From Streptomyces sp. XM4193 (GTDB lineage: Bacteria; Actinomycetota; Actinomycetes; Streptomycetales; Streptomycetaceae), in contig NZ_JALLGK010000002.1 in the NCBI RefSeq assembly GCF_023072595.1, forward strand, positions 806,001-870,000: 64,000 nucleotides of DNA, written 5' to 3'. The notes under the pieces were generated by a model. That model was not told the DNA's origin. It made no database searches and was given only the letters and a program-made list of their open reading frames with translations. This document shows positions 20,528 through 29,181 of the stretch, one piece after another. Every line of letters starts with the position of its first letter. The first letter of the stretch is position 1. Both the position numbers and the translations under genes were made by a program.

Positions 20528-21702
20528 ACACCAATCTCACCGACACCACATCGAGCCAGATCAACGCGGCTCTGGTGCGGACCCGCCGTGCCGCCGGCTT
20601 CCCAGCCGTCGGCATGGTGCTCACGCTGGTCATCGTGACCGACGAGGGCAACCACTACGACGCGCTGCGGGCGGCGAGCGACGCGTCCAAGGAGCACCCC
20701 TCCCGGATCCTCGTGGTGATCCGCCGGCCCGGTCGCTCACCGCGTGCCCGTGCCCGCGCCCAGCTCGACGCCGAGGTGCGGATGGGCGGCGAGACCGGCA
20801 CCGGCGAGACCGTACTGCTGCGCCTGCACGGCGAGTTGGCCGCGCACGCCTACAGCGTGGTGCTGCCGCTGCTGCTGCCCGACGCCCCCGTGGTCGTCTG
20901 GTGGCCGGAGGACGCCCCAGTCAATCCGGCCGAGGATCTGCTCGGCACGCTCGCCCAGCGCCGCATCACCGACGCGGCGGCCAGCGAGGACCCGGTCGCC
21001 GCCCTGGAGACGCGCGCCAAGTCCTACGCCCCGGGCGACACCGACCTGGCGTGGACCAGGGTGACGCCCTGGCGCAGCGTGCTCGCCGCGGCGCTGGACC
21101 AGAAGCACGGCCCGATCAGCGAGGCCGTCGTGGAGGGCGAGGCGTACAACCCCAGCACCGAGCTGCTGGCTCTCTGGCTCGCCGCGAGGCTCGGGGTGCC
21201 GGTGGACCGGGTGGTGTCCGAGGGTCCGGGCATCACCGCGGTGCGGCTGGGCACACCGGAGGGTCAGATCTGCCTGGACCGGCCGGACGAGCGGCTCGCC
21301 GAGCTCGCCGTCCCCGGCCAGCCGGACCGCCACGTCGCCCTGCACCGGCGTACGACGGCGGAGTTGATCGCCGAGGAGCTGCGCAGGCTCGATCCGGACG
21401 AGACGTACCAGGAGGCGCTCTGCTTCGGCCTCGACCGGTTGGGCCCCGCCGCGTCGGCGCCCGGGACCGGCTCGCAGACCGGGTCCGGTGATACGCAGAC
21501 CGGGGCCGGCACGCCGACCGGGACGGGCTCGCGGACCGGGTCCGGCGATACGCAGTCCGAGTCCGGGGCCGGCGGGCAGGAGCGCGTCGAGAGCCGGGCC
21601 GAGCTCTCTGCCGAGAGCAGCGGGAAGAGCGGCGCGGCCGGAAGCGGGCGCGCGAAGTCGGCCGGCGCGGCGGGGCGCGGGCGGAAGGAGGCAGGCTCAT
21701 GA
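20524..21702 (+). CDS. opcA: Glucose-6-phosphate dehydrogenase assembly protein OpcA
   Basis: OpcA is needed for assembly or activation of the G6PDH multimer in cyanobacteria and actinobacteria. The conserved part covers about residues 1-310 and includes VVWWPEDAP. The last 80 residues are a low-complexity Gly/Thr/Ser/Glu tail not needed for the fold, encoded partly by a 57-bp tandem duplication. Start and stop codons overlap zwf and pgl by ATGA on both sides, so the three are translationally coupled. Confidence 0.95.
   Translation: MNTNLTDTTSSQINAALVRTRRAAGFPAVGMVLTLVIVTDEGNHYDALRAASDASKEHPSRILVVIRRPGRSPRARARAQLDAEVRMGGETGTGETVLLRLHGELAAHAYSVVLPLLLPDAPVVVWWPEDAPVNPAEDLLGTLAQRRITDAAASEDPVAALETRAKSYAPGDTDLAWTRVTPWRSVLAAALDQKHGPISEAVVEGEAYNPSTELLALWLAARLGVPVDRVVSEGPGITAVRLGTPEGQICLDRPDERLAELAVPGQPDRHVALHRRTTAELIAEELRRLDPDETYQEALCFGLDRLGPAASAPGTGSQTGSGDTQTGAGTPTGTGSRTGSGDTQSESGAGGQERVESRAELSAESSGKSGAAGSGRAKSAGAAGRGRKEAGS
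21466..21555 (+). repeat. 57-bp-spaced direct repeat in the opcA tail
   Basis: Two 33-bp near-copies, starting at 21466 and 21523, differ at a few third-codon positions. Both encode TGS(Q/R)TGSGDTQ. The offset is 19 codons, so the frame is kept. Confidence 0.8.
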
Positions 21703-22484
21703 CCGGCAGGCCCGAGCCCCAGGTGGTCGTCCATCCCTCCAAGGAGGACATGGCCGCCACTACCGCGGCCCGACTGGCGACCACGCTCGTGACGGCGCAG
21801 CGCGAGCGCGGCACCGCCTCGGTCGTCCTGACCGGCGGTCGCAACGGGAACGGCGTGCTCGCCGCGCTCGCCGCCTCACCGGGCAGGGACGCGGTCGACT
21901 GGTCGCGGCTGGATCTGTGGTGGGGCGACGAGCGCTATCTGCCCTCGGGCGACCCCGACCGCAACGACACCCAGGCCCGTGCCGCCCTGCTGGACAGCGT
22001 GCCGCTGGATCCCGCGCGAGTGCACTCGATGCCGGGTCCGGACGGCCCGCACGGTACGGACGTCGAGTCGGCCGCCGCCGCGTACGCCGCGGAGCTGGCC
22101 GAGGCGGCACCGGCCGGTCTGGCGGCACCCGGCTTCGACGTGCTGCTGCTGGGCGTCGGGCCCGATGCGCACATCGCCTCGCTCTTCCCCGAGTCGCCCG
22201 CGGTGCGGGAGGCCGAGCGGATCGCGGTGGGCGTGCGCGGCGCGCCCAAGCCGCCGCCGACCCGGATCTCCCTGACACTGCCGGCCGTTCGCGGCGCCCG
22301 GGAGGTGTGGCTGCTGGCGGCCGGTGAGGACAAGGCGGGCGCGGCGGCGCTCAGCCTCTCCGGAGCGGGCGAGCTCCAGGCGCCGGCGGCCGGTGCGTAC
22401 GGGCGCGACCGCACCCTGTGGCTGCTGGACCGGGCGGCGGCGCGTGAGTTGCCGGCCGATCTCCGTCCGCCGATCTCCTCCTGA
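21699..22484 (+). CDS. pgl: 6-phosphogluconolactonase
   Basis: This enzyme hydrolyses 6-phosphogluconolactone, the product of Zwf. The 261-residue NagB-like protein shows the motifs LWWGDERYLP and LLGVGPDAHIASLFP. The ATG at 21699 overlaps the opcA stop. It closes the operon, with a strong terminator 28 bp later. Confidence 0.96.
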   Translation: MTGRPEPQVVVHPSKEDMAATTAARLATTLVTAQRERGTASVVLTGGRNGNGVLAALAASPGRDAVDWSRLDLWWGDERYLPSGDPDRNDTQARAALLDSVPLDPARVHSMPGPDGPHGTDVESAAAAYAAELAEAAPAGLAAPGFDVLLLGVGPDAHIASLFPESPAVREAERIAVGVRGAPKPPPTRISLTLPAVRGAREVWLLAAGEDKAGAAALSLSGAGELQAPAAGAYGRDRTLWLLDRAAARELPADLRPPISS

Positions 22485-22511
22485 CGCGCGCGGCTCCGTT
22501 GCCGTGGCGAT

Positions 22512-22539
22512 GCTCCCGAGGGCTCCGGCCCTCGGGAGC
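22512..22539 (+). terminator. Terminator of the tkt-pgl operon
   Basis: GCTCCCGAGGGC-TCCG-GCCCTCGGGAGC is a perfect 12-bp stem with a tetraloop. Its right arm runs into the 15-bp repeat block. Confidence 0.85.
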
Positions 22540-22592
22540 ACAGCTTTCGGGAGTGCAGTTCTCGGGAGCACAGCTTTCGGCAGCGCAGGGCC
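22533..22592. repeat. 15-bp tandem repeat, four copies
   Basis: Consecutive units begin at 22533, 22548, 22563 and 22578. Units one and three are identical (CGGGAGCACAGCTTT), and the others differ at a few bases. The block lies between convergent genes and starts inside the pgl terminator arm. Confidence 0.85.
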
Positions 22593-22705
22593 TCGGCGGT
22601 GAGGATTCCCGAGCCGCGGATTGCGGAGCCGGAGACTCCGGGCGCGGGGGCTTCCTCGGCGGAGCCGAGCGCGAGCAGGGCGGGGCGGTCCGGGCGCCCG
22701 ACGGG

Positions 22706-23491
22706 TCACTCCCAGCGGAAGAAGCGGGCCGCCAGGCCCAGCGCGACCACGGCCCATGCGCCCAGTACGCCCAGTTCGGCCCAGGGGAGTGCCGCGCCCT
22801 CCTGGAGCACGGACCGCAGTCCCTCGGAGAGGGCGGAGATCGGAAGCAGCTCCAGCACCGTCTGCACGCCCGAGGGGAAGCGGTCGAGCGGTACGACGAC
22901 GCCGCCGCAGATCAGCAGCAGGACGAAGACCAGGTTCGCCGCGGCCAGGGTGGCTTCGGCCCGCAGCGTTCCGGCCATCAGCAGCCCGAGCCCGGAGAAG
23001 GCCGCGGTGCCCGCGAGGAGGAGCAGGAGGACCGCGACCGCGCCGGCCGCTCCACCCGCGGGCGACCAGCCCAGCGCCAGGGCGACGCCGACGAGCAGCG
23101 CGACCTGGAGCACCTCGATCACCAGGACCGCACAGGTCTTGGCGCACATCAGGCCCCAGCGAGGCATCGGTGTGGCGGCGAGTCGCTTCAGCACGCCGTA
23201 CCGCCGCTCGAAGCCGGTGGAGATCGCCTGGCCCGTGAAGGCGGTGGAGAGCACGGCGAGTGCCAGCACTCCGGGGGCGAGGAAGTCGACGCGCTCGCCC
23301 TCTCCGGTGTCGACGATGTCGACGGCGCTGAAGAGCACCAGCAGCAGCGTCGGAATGACCACGGTGAGCAGCAGCTGCTCACCGTGGCGCAGCAGCATCC
23401 GGGTCTCCAGGGCGGCCTGGGCCGCGACCATGCGCGGCAGCGGTGCGGCGCCGGGGCGCGGGGTCCAGTTGCCGGTCTCGGTGGCGCTCAC
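22706..23491 (-). CDS. ABC transporter permease, ABC-2 type
   Basis: The 261 residues form about six membrane spans of the DrrB-like ABC-2 family (for example LLLTVVIPTLLLVLFSAVD and FLAPGVLALAVLS). It would be the channel half of an exporter with the ATPase encoded just before it. The GTG at 23491 overlaps the ATPase stop by GTGA, so translation is coupled. The substrate is unknown. A pair of this kind beside sufR is, as I recall, conserved in Streptomyces. Confidence 0.9.
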   Translation of the reverse strand: MSATETGNWTPRPGAAPLPRMVAAQAALETRMLLRHGEQLLLTVVIPTLLLVLFSAVDIVDTGEGERVDFLAPGVLALAVLSTAFTGQAISTGFERRYGVLKRLAATPMPRWGLMCAKTCAVLVIEVLQVALLVGVALALGWSPAGGAAGAVAVLLLLLAGTAAFSGLGLLMAGTLRAEATLAAANLVFVLLLICGGVVVPLDRFPSGVQTVLELLPISALSEGLRSVLQEGAALPWAELGVLGAWAVVALGLAARFFRWE

Positions 23492-24414
23492 CCGCGCAGC
23501 TCCTTGCCTGTCAGCTCGAGGAAGACGTCCTCCAGCGTGTGCCGTTCGACCGCGATGCGGTCCGGCAGGACTCCGTTCTGGGCGCACCAGGCGGTGACGG
23601 TGGCGAGGAGCTGGGGCTCCACCTCGCCGGTGATCAGGTAGCTGCCCGGGGCCGCCTCGGTCGCCTTGCAGTCGGGCGGCAGCGCGGTGAGCAGGGAGTC
23701 CAGATCCAGTCCCGGGCGGCCCTCGAAGCGCAGGGTGTTGCGCGCGTTGCCGCGGCACAGCGCCGCTGGCTCGTCGTGGGCGATGACCCGGCCGGCGTCC
23801 ACGATCGCGACCCGGTCGGCCAGCTCCTCGGCCTCGTCCATGAAGTGGGTGGTCAGCAGGACGCTCACCCCGTCCGCGCGGAGCTCGCGCACCAGCTCCC
23901 AGGTCGCGCGCCGTGCCTGGGGGTCCAGGCCGGCGGTGGGTTCGTCGAGGAAGACCAGCTCGGGTCTGCCGACGACGGCCATGGCCAGCGAGAGGCGCTG
24001 CTGCTGGCCGCCGGAGAGGCGGCGATAGGGGGTGCGTCCGCAGGAGCCGAGGCCCAGGCGTTCGGCGAGCGCGTCCGCGTCGAGCGGGTGGGCGTGCAGG
24101 CTCGCGACGTGCCGCAGCATCTCCATCGCACGGACCCCGGGGTAGATGCCGCCGCTCTGGAGCATCACGCCGATCCGCGGTCGCAGTCGGGCCGCGTCGG
24201 CGAGCGGGTCGAGCCCGAGGACCCGTACCCGGCCTTCGTCGGGTCTGCGGTAGCCCTCGCAGATCTCCACGGTGGTGGTCTTCCCGGCGCCGTTCGGGCC
24301 GAGCACCGCGGTGACGGTGCCGCGCTCCACGGTCAGGTCGAGACCGTCGACCGCCGTGCTGCGTCCGTACCGCTTCACCAGTCCTGCGACCTCGACAGCC
24401 GCGGTTGCGTGCAT
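23488..24414 (-). CDS. ABC transporter ATPase, DrrA-like
   Basis: The 308-residue ATPase powers the downstream permease. Walker A GPNGAGKTT lies at residues 39-47, the ABC signature is LSGGQQQRL, Walker B with the D-loop is LVFLDEPTAGLD, and the switch His is in LLTTHFMDEAEEL. The C-terminal 90 residues are the domain typical of DrrA-type exporters. I chose ATG 24414 because it lies 7 nt after TAGACT; frames further upstream are not conserved-looking. Confidence 0.93.
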   Translation of the reverse strand: MHATAAVEVAGLVKRYGRSTAVDGLDLTVERGTVTAVLGPNGAGKTTTVEICEGYRRPDEGRVRVLGLDPLADAARLRPRIGVMLQSGGIYPGVRAMEMLRHVASLHAHPLDADALAERLGLGSCGRTPYRRLSGGQQQRLSLAMAVVGRPELVFLDEPTAGLDPQARRATWELVRELRADGVSVLLTTHFMDEAEELADRVAIVDAGRVIAHDEPAALCRGNARNTLRFEGRPGLDLDSLLTALPPDCKATEAAPGSYLITGEVEPQLLATVTAWCAQNGVLPDRIAVERHTLEDVFLELTGKELRG

Positions 24415-24427
24415 GCGGTCGAGTCTA
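24415..24427 (-). promoter_or_regulatory. Leaderless-type -10 box for the ABC operon
   Basis: On the minus strand TAGACT (complement of 24422-24427) is followed by 7 nt and the ATG at 24414. Confidence 0.5.
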
Positions 24428-24558
24428 GGGAGCGCCCCGGGGCCGGTGCCGGGCGGGGGTTGGGCGGTGTGCGGGGCGCCGGGCCGGGCTGCGTCCGGCA
24501 TGCCGGGTAAGGCTTGCCTTACGTGATGCACCCCATTCGCACAGGTCACAAGGGCGGC

Positions 24559-24595
24559 TTGCCGCCGCTCTTTTAATTACGCAACAATGGCGTTG
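24559..24595 (+). promoter_or_regulatory. sufR promoter and SufR-type operator
   Basis: CAAC-AATGGC-GTTG (24582-24595) matches the 14-bp CAAC-N6-GTTG operator I remember for SufR of Streptomyces avermitilis. Its last base is the first base of the GTG start codon. TTGCCG (24559-24564) and AACAAT (24583-24588), spaced 18 bp, would form a promoter with the start codon at +1. Bound SufR would cover the -10 box and the start site, giving autorepression of the whole operon. Confidence 0.7.
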
Positions 24596-25404
24596 TGAAA
24601 AACACGGGTCCTGCTGAGCGCCAGGCGACCGGCCCGGTCGCCGGGGGCGTCGGTGCCGCTTCGGCGCCCGACGAGCAGCACGGCACCCGTAACAGGGTGG
24701 CTCGCTCCATCCTCGACCACGGTCCGTCCACCGCGGCGGAGCTGGCCGAGCGGCTGGAGCTGACGCAGGCCGCGGTCCGCCGTCATCTGGACGCTCTGGT
24801 GGCCGACCGCATGGTCGAGCCGCGGGCGCAGCGGGTGTACGGCGCTCGGGGGCGGGGCAGGCCGGCCAAGGTCTTCGCGCTCACCGAGAGCGGCCGGGAC
24901 GCCTTCGACCAGGCCTACGACGAGCTCGCCACCGACGCCATGCGCTGGATCGCGCGCGCCGCCGGCGGCGGCGATCCGGGGCAGGCCGCGGTGGCCGCGT
25001 TCGCCAGGGCCTGGGTGGAGTCCCAGGTCGAGCGATACCGCGAGCGGGTCGAGCGGGCCGCACCGCACGAGAGGGCACAGGTGCTGGCCGAGGCGCTCAG
25101 CGAGGACGGGTACGCTGCCACCGCGCGCAGTGCGCCCGCTTCCGCCGGTGAGCAGCTCTGTCAGCACCACTGCCCGGTGGCTCACGCCGCGGAGCAGTTC
25201 CCGCAGTTGTGCGAGGCGGAGACCGAGATCTTCTCCCACCTGCTCGGGACCCATGTCCAACGTCTGGCCACCATCGCGCACGGCGACGGGGTGTGCACCA
25301 CCTACGTGCCGCACGCGGCGAGACCGGTCGAGCCACCGCACGAGCCAGAGCAACAGCAGCACGCAACCGCATCCGAAAGCACAGCCGGGAGGAACCCCGT
25401 ATGA
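24595..25404 (+). CDS. sufR: Fe-S-dependent suf operon repressor SufR
   Basis: This winged-helix regulator represses the suf operon when it holds an Fe-S cluster. The DNA-binding domain covers about residues 30-100 (with [19 protein letters not shown] as recognition part). Cluster-ligand candidates are Cys189, Cys193 and Cys206 (C-x3-C-x12-C), with a fourth Cys at 234. The 269 residues begin at GTG 24595, inside the operator. The stop overlaps the sufB start by ATGA. Confidence 0.92.
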   Translation: MKNTGPAERQATGPVAGGVGAASAPDEQHGTRNRVARSILDHGPSTAAELAERLELTQAAVRRHLDALVADRMVEPRAQRVYGARGRGRPAKVFALTESGRDAFDQAYDELATDAMRWIARAAGGGDPGQAAVAAFARAWVESQVERYRERVERAAPHERAQVLAEALSEDGYAATARSAPASAGEQLCQHHCPVAHAAEQFPQLCEAETEIFSHLLGTHVQRLATIAHGDGVCTTYVPHAARPVEPPHEPEQQQHATASESTAGRNPV

Positions 25405-26822
25405 CTCTCCCCACGGAGACTGCTCACCCCGAACTGGAGGGGCTGGGCAACTACGAGTACGGCTGGTCCGACTCCGACGCAGCGGGCGCCGCCGCCAAGC
25501 GCGGACTGTCCGAGGACGTCGTCCGCGACATCTCGGCGAAGAAGTCCGAGGCGGACTGGATGCTGAAGATGCGGCTCAAGGGCCTGAAGCTCTTCGGCAA
25601 GAAGCCGATGCCGAGCTGGGGTTCGGACCTCAGCGGAATCGACTTCGACAACATCAAGTACTTCGTGCGGTCCACGGAGAAGCAGGCCCAGTCCTGGGAG
25701 GACCTGCCCGAGGACATCAAGAACACCTACGACAAGCTCGGCATCCCCGAGGCGGAGAAGCAGCGCCTGGTCGCCGGCGTCGCCGCCCAGTACGAGTCCG
25801 AGGTCGTCTACCACCAGATCCGCGAGGACCTGGAGGCCCAGGGCGTTCTCTTCCTGGACACCGACACCGCGCTCAAGGAGCACCCGGAGCTCTTCCAGGA
25901 GCACTTCGGCACGGTCATCCCGGCCGGCGACAACAAGTTCGCCGCGCTGAACACCGCGGTGTGGTCGGGCGGTTCGTTCATCTACGTCCCGCCGGGTGTG
26001 CACGTCGACATCCCGCTCCAGGCCTACTTCCGGATCAACACCGAGAACATGGGCCAGTTCGAGCGGACGCTGATCATCGTCGACGAGGACGCCTACGTCC
26101 ACTACGTCGAGGGCTGCACCGCCCCGATCTACGACTCGGACTCGCTGCACTCCGCGGTCGTCGAGATCATCGTCAAGAAGGGCGGCCGCTGCCGCTACAC
26201 GACCATCCAGAACTGGTCGAACAACGTCTACAACCTGGTCACCAAGCGCGCCGTGGCCTACGAGGGCGCGACCATGGAGTGGGTCGACGGCAACATCGGC
26301 TCCAAGGTCACCATGAAGTACCCGGCCATCTACCTGATGGGCGAGCACGCCAAGGGCGAGACCCTCTCGGTCGCCTTCGCGGGCGAGGGCCAGCACCAGG
26401 ACGCCGGCGCCAAGATGGTGCACATGGCGCCCAACACCTCCTCCAACATCGTCTCCAAGTCGGTGGCGCGGGGCGGTGGCCGCACCTCCTACCGCGGTCT
26501 GATCGAGATCGGCGAGGGTGCGTCGGGCTCCAAGTCCAACGTGCTCTGCGACGCACTGCTGGTCGACACCGTCTCCCGCTCCGACACCTACCCCTACGTC
26601 GACGTCCGCGAGGACGACGTGACGATGGGCCACGAGGCGACCGTCTCCAAGGTCAGCGACGACCAGCTCTTCTACCTGATGAGCCGGGGCATGGCCGAGG
26701 ACGAGGCGATGGCGATGATCGTGCGCGGCTTCGTCGAGCCGATCGCCAAGGAGCTGCCCATGGAGTACGCGCTGGAACTCAACCGGCTGATCGAGCTCCA
26801 GATGGAGGGCGCGGTCGGCTGA
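25401..26822 (+). CDS. sufB: Fe-S cluster scaffold protein SufB
   Basis: SufB is the scaffold subunit of the SufBC2D complex on which clusters are built. The 473-residue protein has the beta-helical core with [14 protein letters not shown], and the C-terminal region ends in [21 protein letters not shown], which it shares with SufD. The conserved Cys in NVLCDALL is present. ATG 25401 follows GGGAGGA and overlaps sufR. Confidence 0.97.
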   Translation: MTLPTETAHPELEGLGNYEYGWSDSDAAGAAAKRGLSEDVVRDISAKKSEADWMLKMRLKGLKLFGKKPMPSWGSDLSGIDFDNIKYFVRSTEKQAQSWEDLPEDIKNTYDKLGIPEAEKQRLVAGVAAQYESEVVYHQIREDLEAQGVLFLDTDTALKEHPELFQEHFGTVIPAGDNKFAALNTAVWSGGSFIYVPPGVHVDIPLQAYFRINTENMGQFERTLIIVDEDAYVHYVEGCTAPIYDSDSLHSAVVEIIVKKGGRCRYTTIQNWSNNVYNLVTKRAVAYEGATMEWVDGNIGSKVTMKYPAIYLMGEHAKGETLSVAFAGEGQHQDAGAKMVHMAPNTSSNIVSKSVARGGGRTSYRGLIEIGEGASGSKSNVLCDALLVDTVSRSDTYPYVDVREDDVTMGHEATVSKVSDDQLFYLMSRGMAEDEAMAMIVRGFVEPIAKELPMEYALELNRLIELQMEGAVG

Positions 26823-26880
26823 CCGGCCCCGCACCGGGCGCCCGGCGCCCAGCCCTCCCCACCGAACCGACAGGCAGAAA

Positions 26881-28080
26881 GTGAGCACGACGACAGCCAT
26901 GGCTGAGGCTCAGAACCCACCGGCGGGTGCCAACACCTCCGGATCGATCGCGGTGGCCGGCGAGTCCACCGTCGCCACCCGGATGAGCGCTGCTCCGTCC
27001 TTCGACGTGGCGGACTTCCCGGTGCCGCACGGCCGCGAGGAGGAGTGGCGGTTCACTCCGCTGGACCGCCTGAAGGGGCTGCACGACGGCTCCGCCGAGG
27101 CCTCCGGCAGCGTCAAGGCCGAGATCTCGGCCCCGGACGAGGTCACCGTCGAGTCGGTCGGCCGCGAGGACGCCCGGCTCGGCCGCGCGGGCGCCCCGAT
27201 CGACCGGGTCGCCGCGCAGGCGTACAGCTCCTTCGAGCGGGCCACCGTGGTGACCGTGCCGAAGGAGGCGGTGCTGGACGAGCCGATCCGCGTCGGTCTG
27301 CACGGCCAGGGCGGCGTGACGTACGGGCACACGGTGTTCGAGCTCAAGCAGTTCGCCGAGGCGGTCATCGTCATCGACCACACCGGTGACACGGTGCGCA
27401 GCGCCAACGTCGAGTTCGTACTGGGCGACGGCGCCAAGCTGACCGTCGTGTCCGTGCAGGACTGGGACGACACGGCCGTCCACTGCTCGCAGCACAACGC
27501 GCTGGTCGGCCGGGACGCCACCTTCAAGTCCGTGGTGGTCACCTTCGGCGGGGATCTGGTGCGGCTGAACCCGCGCGTCAGCTACACCGGACCCGGCGGC
27601 GAGGCCGAGCTGTACGGCCTGTTCTTCACCGACAACGGCCAGCACCAGGAGCACCGTCTGCTGGTGGACCACGACACCCCCAACTGCCGCAGCAACGTCG
27701 CCTACAAGGGCGCGCTCCAGGGCGCGGACGCGCACGCGGTGTGGATCGGTGACGTGATCATCCGCAAGGACGCCGCGGGCACCGACACCTACGAGCTGAA
27801 CCGCAACCTCGTCCTCACCGACGGCGCGCGCGTCGACTCGGTCCCCAACCTGGAGATCGAGACTGGCGAGATCGTCGGCGCGGGCCACGCCTCGGCGACC
27901 GGCCGTTTCGAGGACGAGCAGCTGTTCTACCTGATGTCGCGCGGTATCTCCGCGGACGAGGCGCGGCGCCTGGTCGTCCGCGGCTTCTTCGCCGAGCTGG
28001 TCCAGCAGATCGGCCTGCCCGATCTCCAGGAGCGGCTCATCGCCAAGATCGACGCCGAGCTGGAGGCGTCGGTCGCATGA
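26881..28080 (+). CDS. sufD: Fe-S cluster assembly protein SufD
   Basis: SufD is the partner subunit of SufB in the scaffold complex. The 399 residues show HGREEEWRFTPL near the N-terminus, typical of SufD, and the shared C-terminal FYLMSRGISADEARRLVVRGF. GTG 26881 is the first start after sufB; an ATG six codons in (26899) matches the annotated start of some orthologues. It overlaps the Rieske gene by ATGA. Confidence 0.96.
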   Translation: MSTTTAMAEAQNPPAGANTSGSIAVAGESTVATRMSAAPSFDVADFPVPHGREEEWRFTPLDRLKGLHDGSAEASGSVKAEISAPDEVTVESVGREDARLGRAGAPIDRVAAQAYSSFERATVVTVPKEAVLDEPIRVGLHGQGGVTYGHTVFELKQFAEAVIVIDHTGDTVRSANVEFVLGDGAKLTVVSVQDWDDTAVHCSQHNALVGRDATFKSVVVTFGGDLVRLNPRVSYTGPGGEAELYGLFFTDNGQHQEHRLLVDHDTPNCRSNVAYKGALQGADAHAVWIGDVIIRKDAAGTDTYELNRNLVLTDGARVDSVPNLEIETGEIVGAGHASATGRFEDEQLFYLMSRGISADEARRLVVRGFFAELVQQIGLPDLQERLIAKIDAELEASVA

Positions 28081-28409
28081 GTGCCTTCGTCGAGGCAGCG
28101 AAGCTGGCGGAGCTGGAGGAGGACACCCCGAAGCGGGTGGAGATCGACGGCGTGCCGGTCTCGCTGGTGCGCACCGAGGGCGAGGTGTTCGCGATCAACG
28201 ACATCTGCTCGCACGCGAACGTCTCGCTCTCCGAGGGCGAGGTCGACGACTGCGCCATCGAGTGCTGGCTGCACGGGTCGGCCTTCGACCTGCGCACCGG
28301 CAAGCCGTCCGGGCTGCCGGCGACCCAGCCCGTTCCCGTATACCCCGTAAAGATCGAAGGCGAGGGGCCGGCCGCGGCCGTGCTCGTCTCCGTCACCCAG
28401 GAGTCCTGA
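28077..28409 (+). CDS. Rieske [2Fe-2S] ferredoxin-like protein of the suf operon
   Basis: The 110-residue protein has the Rieske ligands CSH and CWLH (C-x-H ... C-x2-H), each in the proper loop. It resembles the ferredoxin subunit of ring-hydroxylating dioxygenases, but no oxygenase gene is near. In actinobacteria such a gene commonly sits between sufD and sufC, so electron supply to cluster assembly is a reasonable inference, not shown. ATG 28077 overlaps the sufD stop. Confidence 0.92.
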   Translation: MSAFVEAAKLAELEEDTPKRVEIDGVPVSLVRTEGEVFAINDICSHANVSLSEGEVDDCAIECWLHGSAFDLRTGKPSGLPATQPVPVYPVKIEGEGPAAAVLVSVTQES

Positions 28410-28416
28410 AGTCCCC

Positions 28417-29181
28417 ATGGCAACCCTTGAGATCCACGACCTGCACGTCTCCGTCAACACCGAGGGCGGTCCCGAGCAGATTCTGCGCGGGGTCGACCTG
28501 ACCGTGAAGCAGGGCGAGACGCACGCCATCATGGGGCCGAACGGCTCCGGCAAGTCGACGCTCGCCTACTCCCTCGCGGGCCACCCCAAGTACACGATCA
28601 CCGGCGGCACCGTCTCGCTCGACGGCGAGGACGTCCTGGAGATGTCCGTCGACGAGCGCGCCCGCGCCGGCCTGTTCCTCGCCATGCAGTACCCGGTCGA
28701 GGTCCCCGGAGTCTCGGTCTCCAACTTCCTGCGCACCGCCGCCACCGCCACCCGCGGCGAGGCCCCGAAGCTGCGCACCTGGGTCAAGGAGGTCAAGGAG
28801 GCCATGGCGCGTCTCCAGATGGACCCCTCCTTCGCCGAGCGCAACGTCAACGAGGGCTTCTCCGGCGGTGAGAAGAAGCGCCACGAGATCCTCCAGCTGG
28901 AGCTGCTGCGGCCCAAGATCGCGGTGCTGGACGAGACCGACTCCGGTCTGGACGTCGACGCGCTGCGGGTCGTCTCCGAGGGCGTCAACCGGGTCCGCGA
29001 GGGCGGGGACGTCGGCACGCTGCTGATCACCCACTACACCCGCATCCTGCGCTACATCAAGCCGGACCACGTGCACGTCTTCGCCAAGGGACGCATCGCC
29101 GAGTCCGGTGGCGCGGAGCTCGCCGACAAGCTCGAGGCCGAGGGCTACGAGCAGTACGTGAAGGGCGGCACCAGCACGTGA
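28417..29181 (+). CDS. sufC: Fe-S cluster assembly ATPase SufC
   Basis: This soluble ABC-type ATPase drives conformational change in SufBC2D. The 254 residues contain Walker A GPNGSGKST, the SufC-type signature FSGGEKKRHE and Walker B IAVLDETDSGLD. ATG 28417 follows GGAG in the end of the Rieske gene. Its stop overlaps sufS by GTGA. Confidence 0.97.
   Translation: MATLEIHDLHVSVNTEGGPEQILRGVDLTVKQGETHAIMGPNGSGKSTLAYSLAGHPKYTITGGTVSLDGEDVLEMSVDERARAGLFLAMQYPVEVPGVSVSNFLRTAATATRGEAPKLRTWVKEVKEAMARLQMDPSFAERNVNEGFSGGEKKRHEILQLELLRPKIAVLDETDSGLDVDALRVVSEGVNRVREGGDVGTLLITHYTRILRYIKPDHVHVFAKGRIAESGGAELADKLEAEGYEQYVKGGTST

Noticed and set aside
22324..22602. Plus-strand frame running through the 15-bp repeats
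   Set aside because: It starts inside pgl in another frame; the repeated LGSTAFGSA peptide is a by-product of a repeat unit divisible by three.
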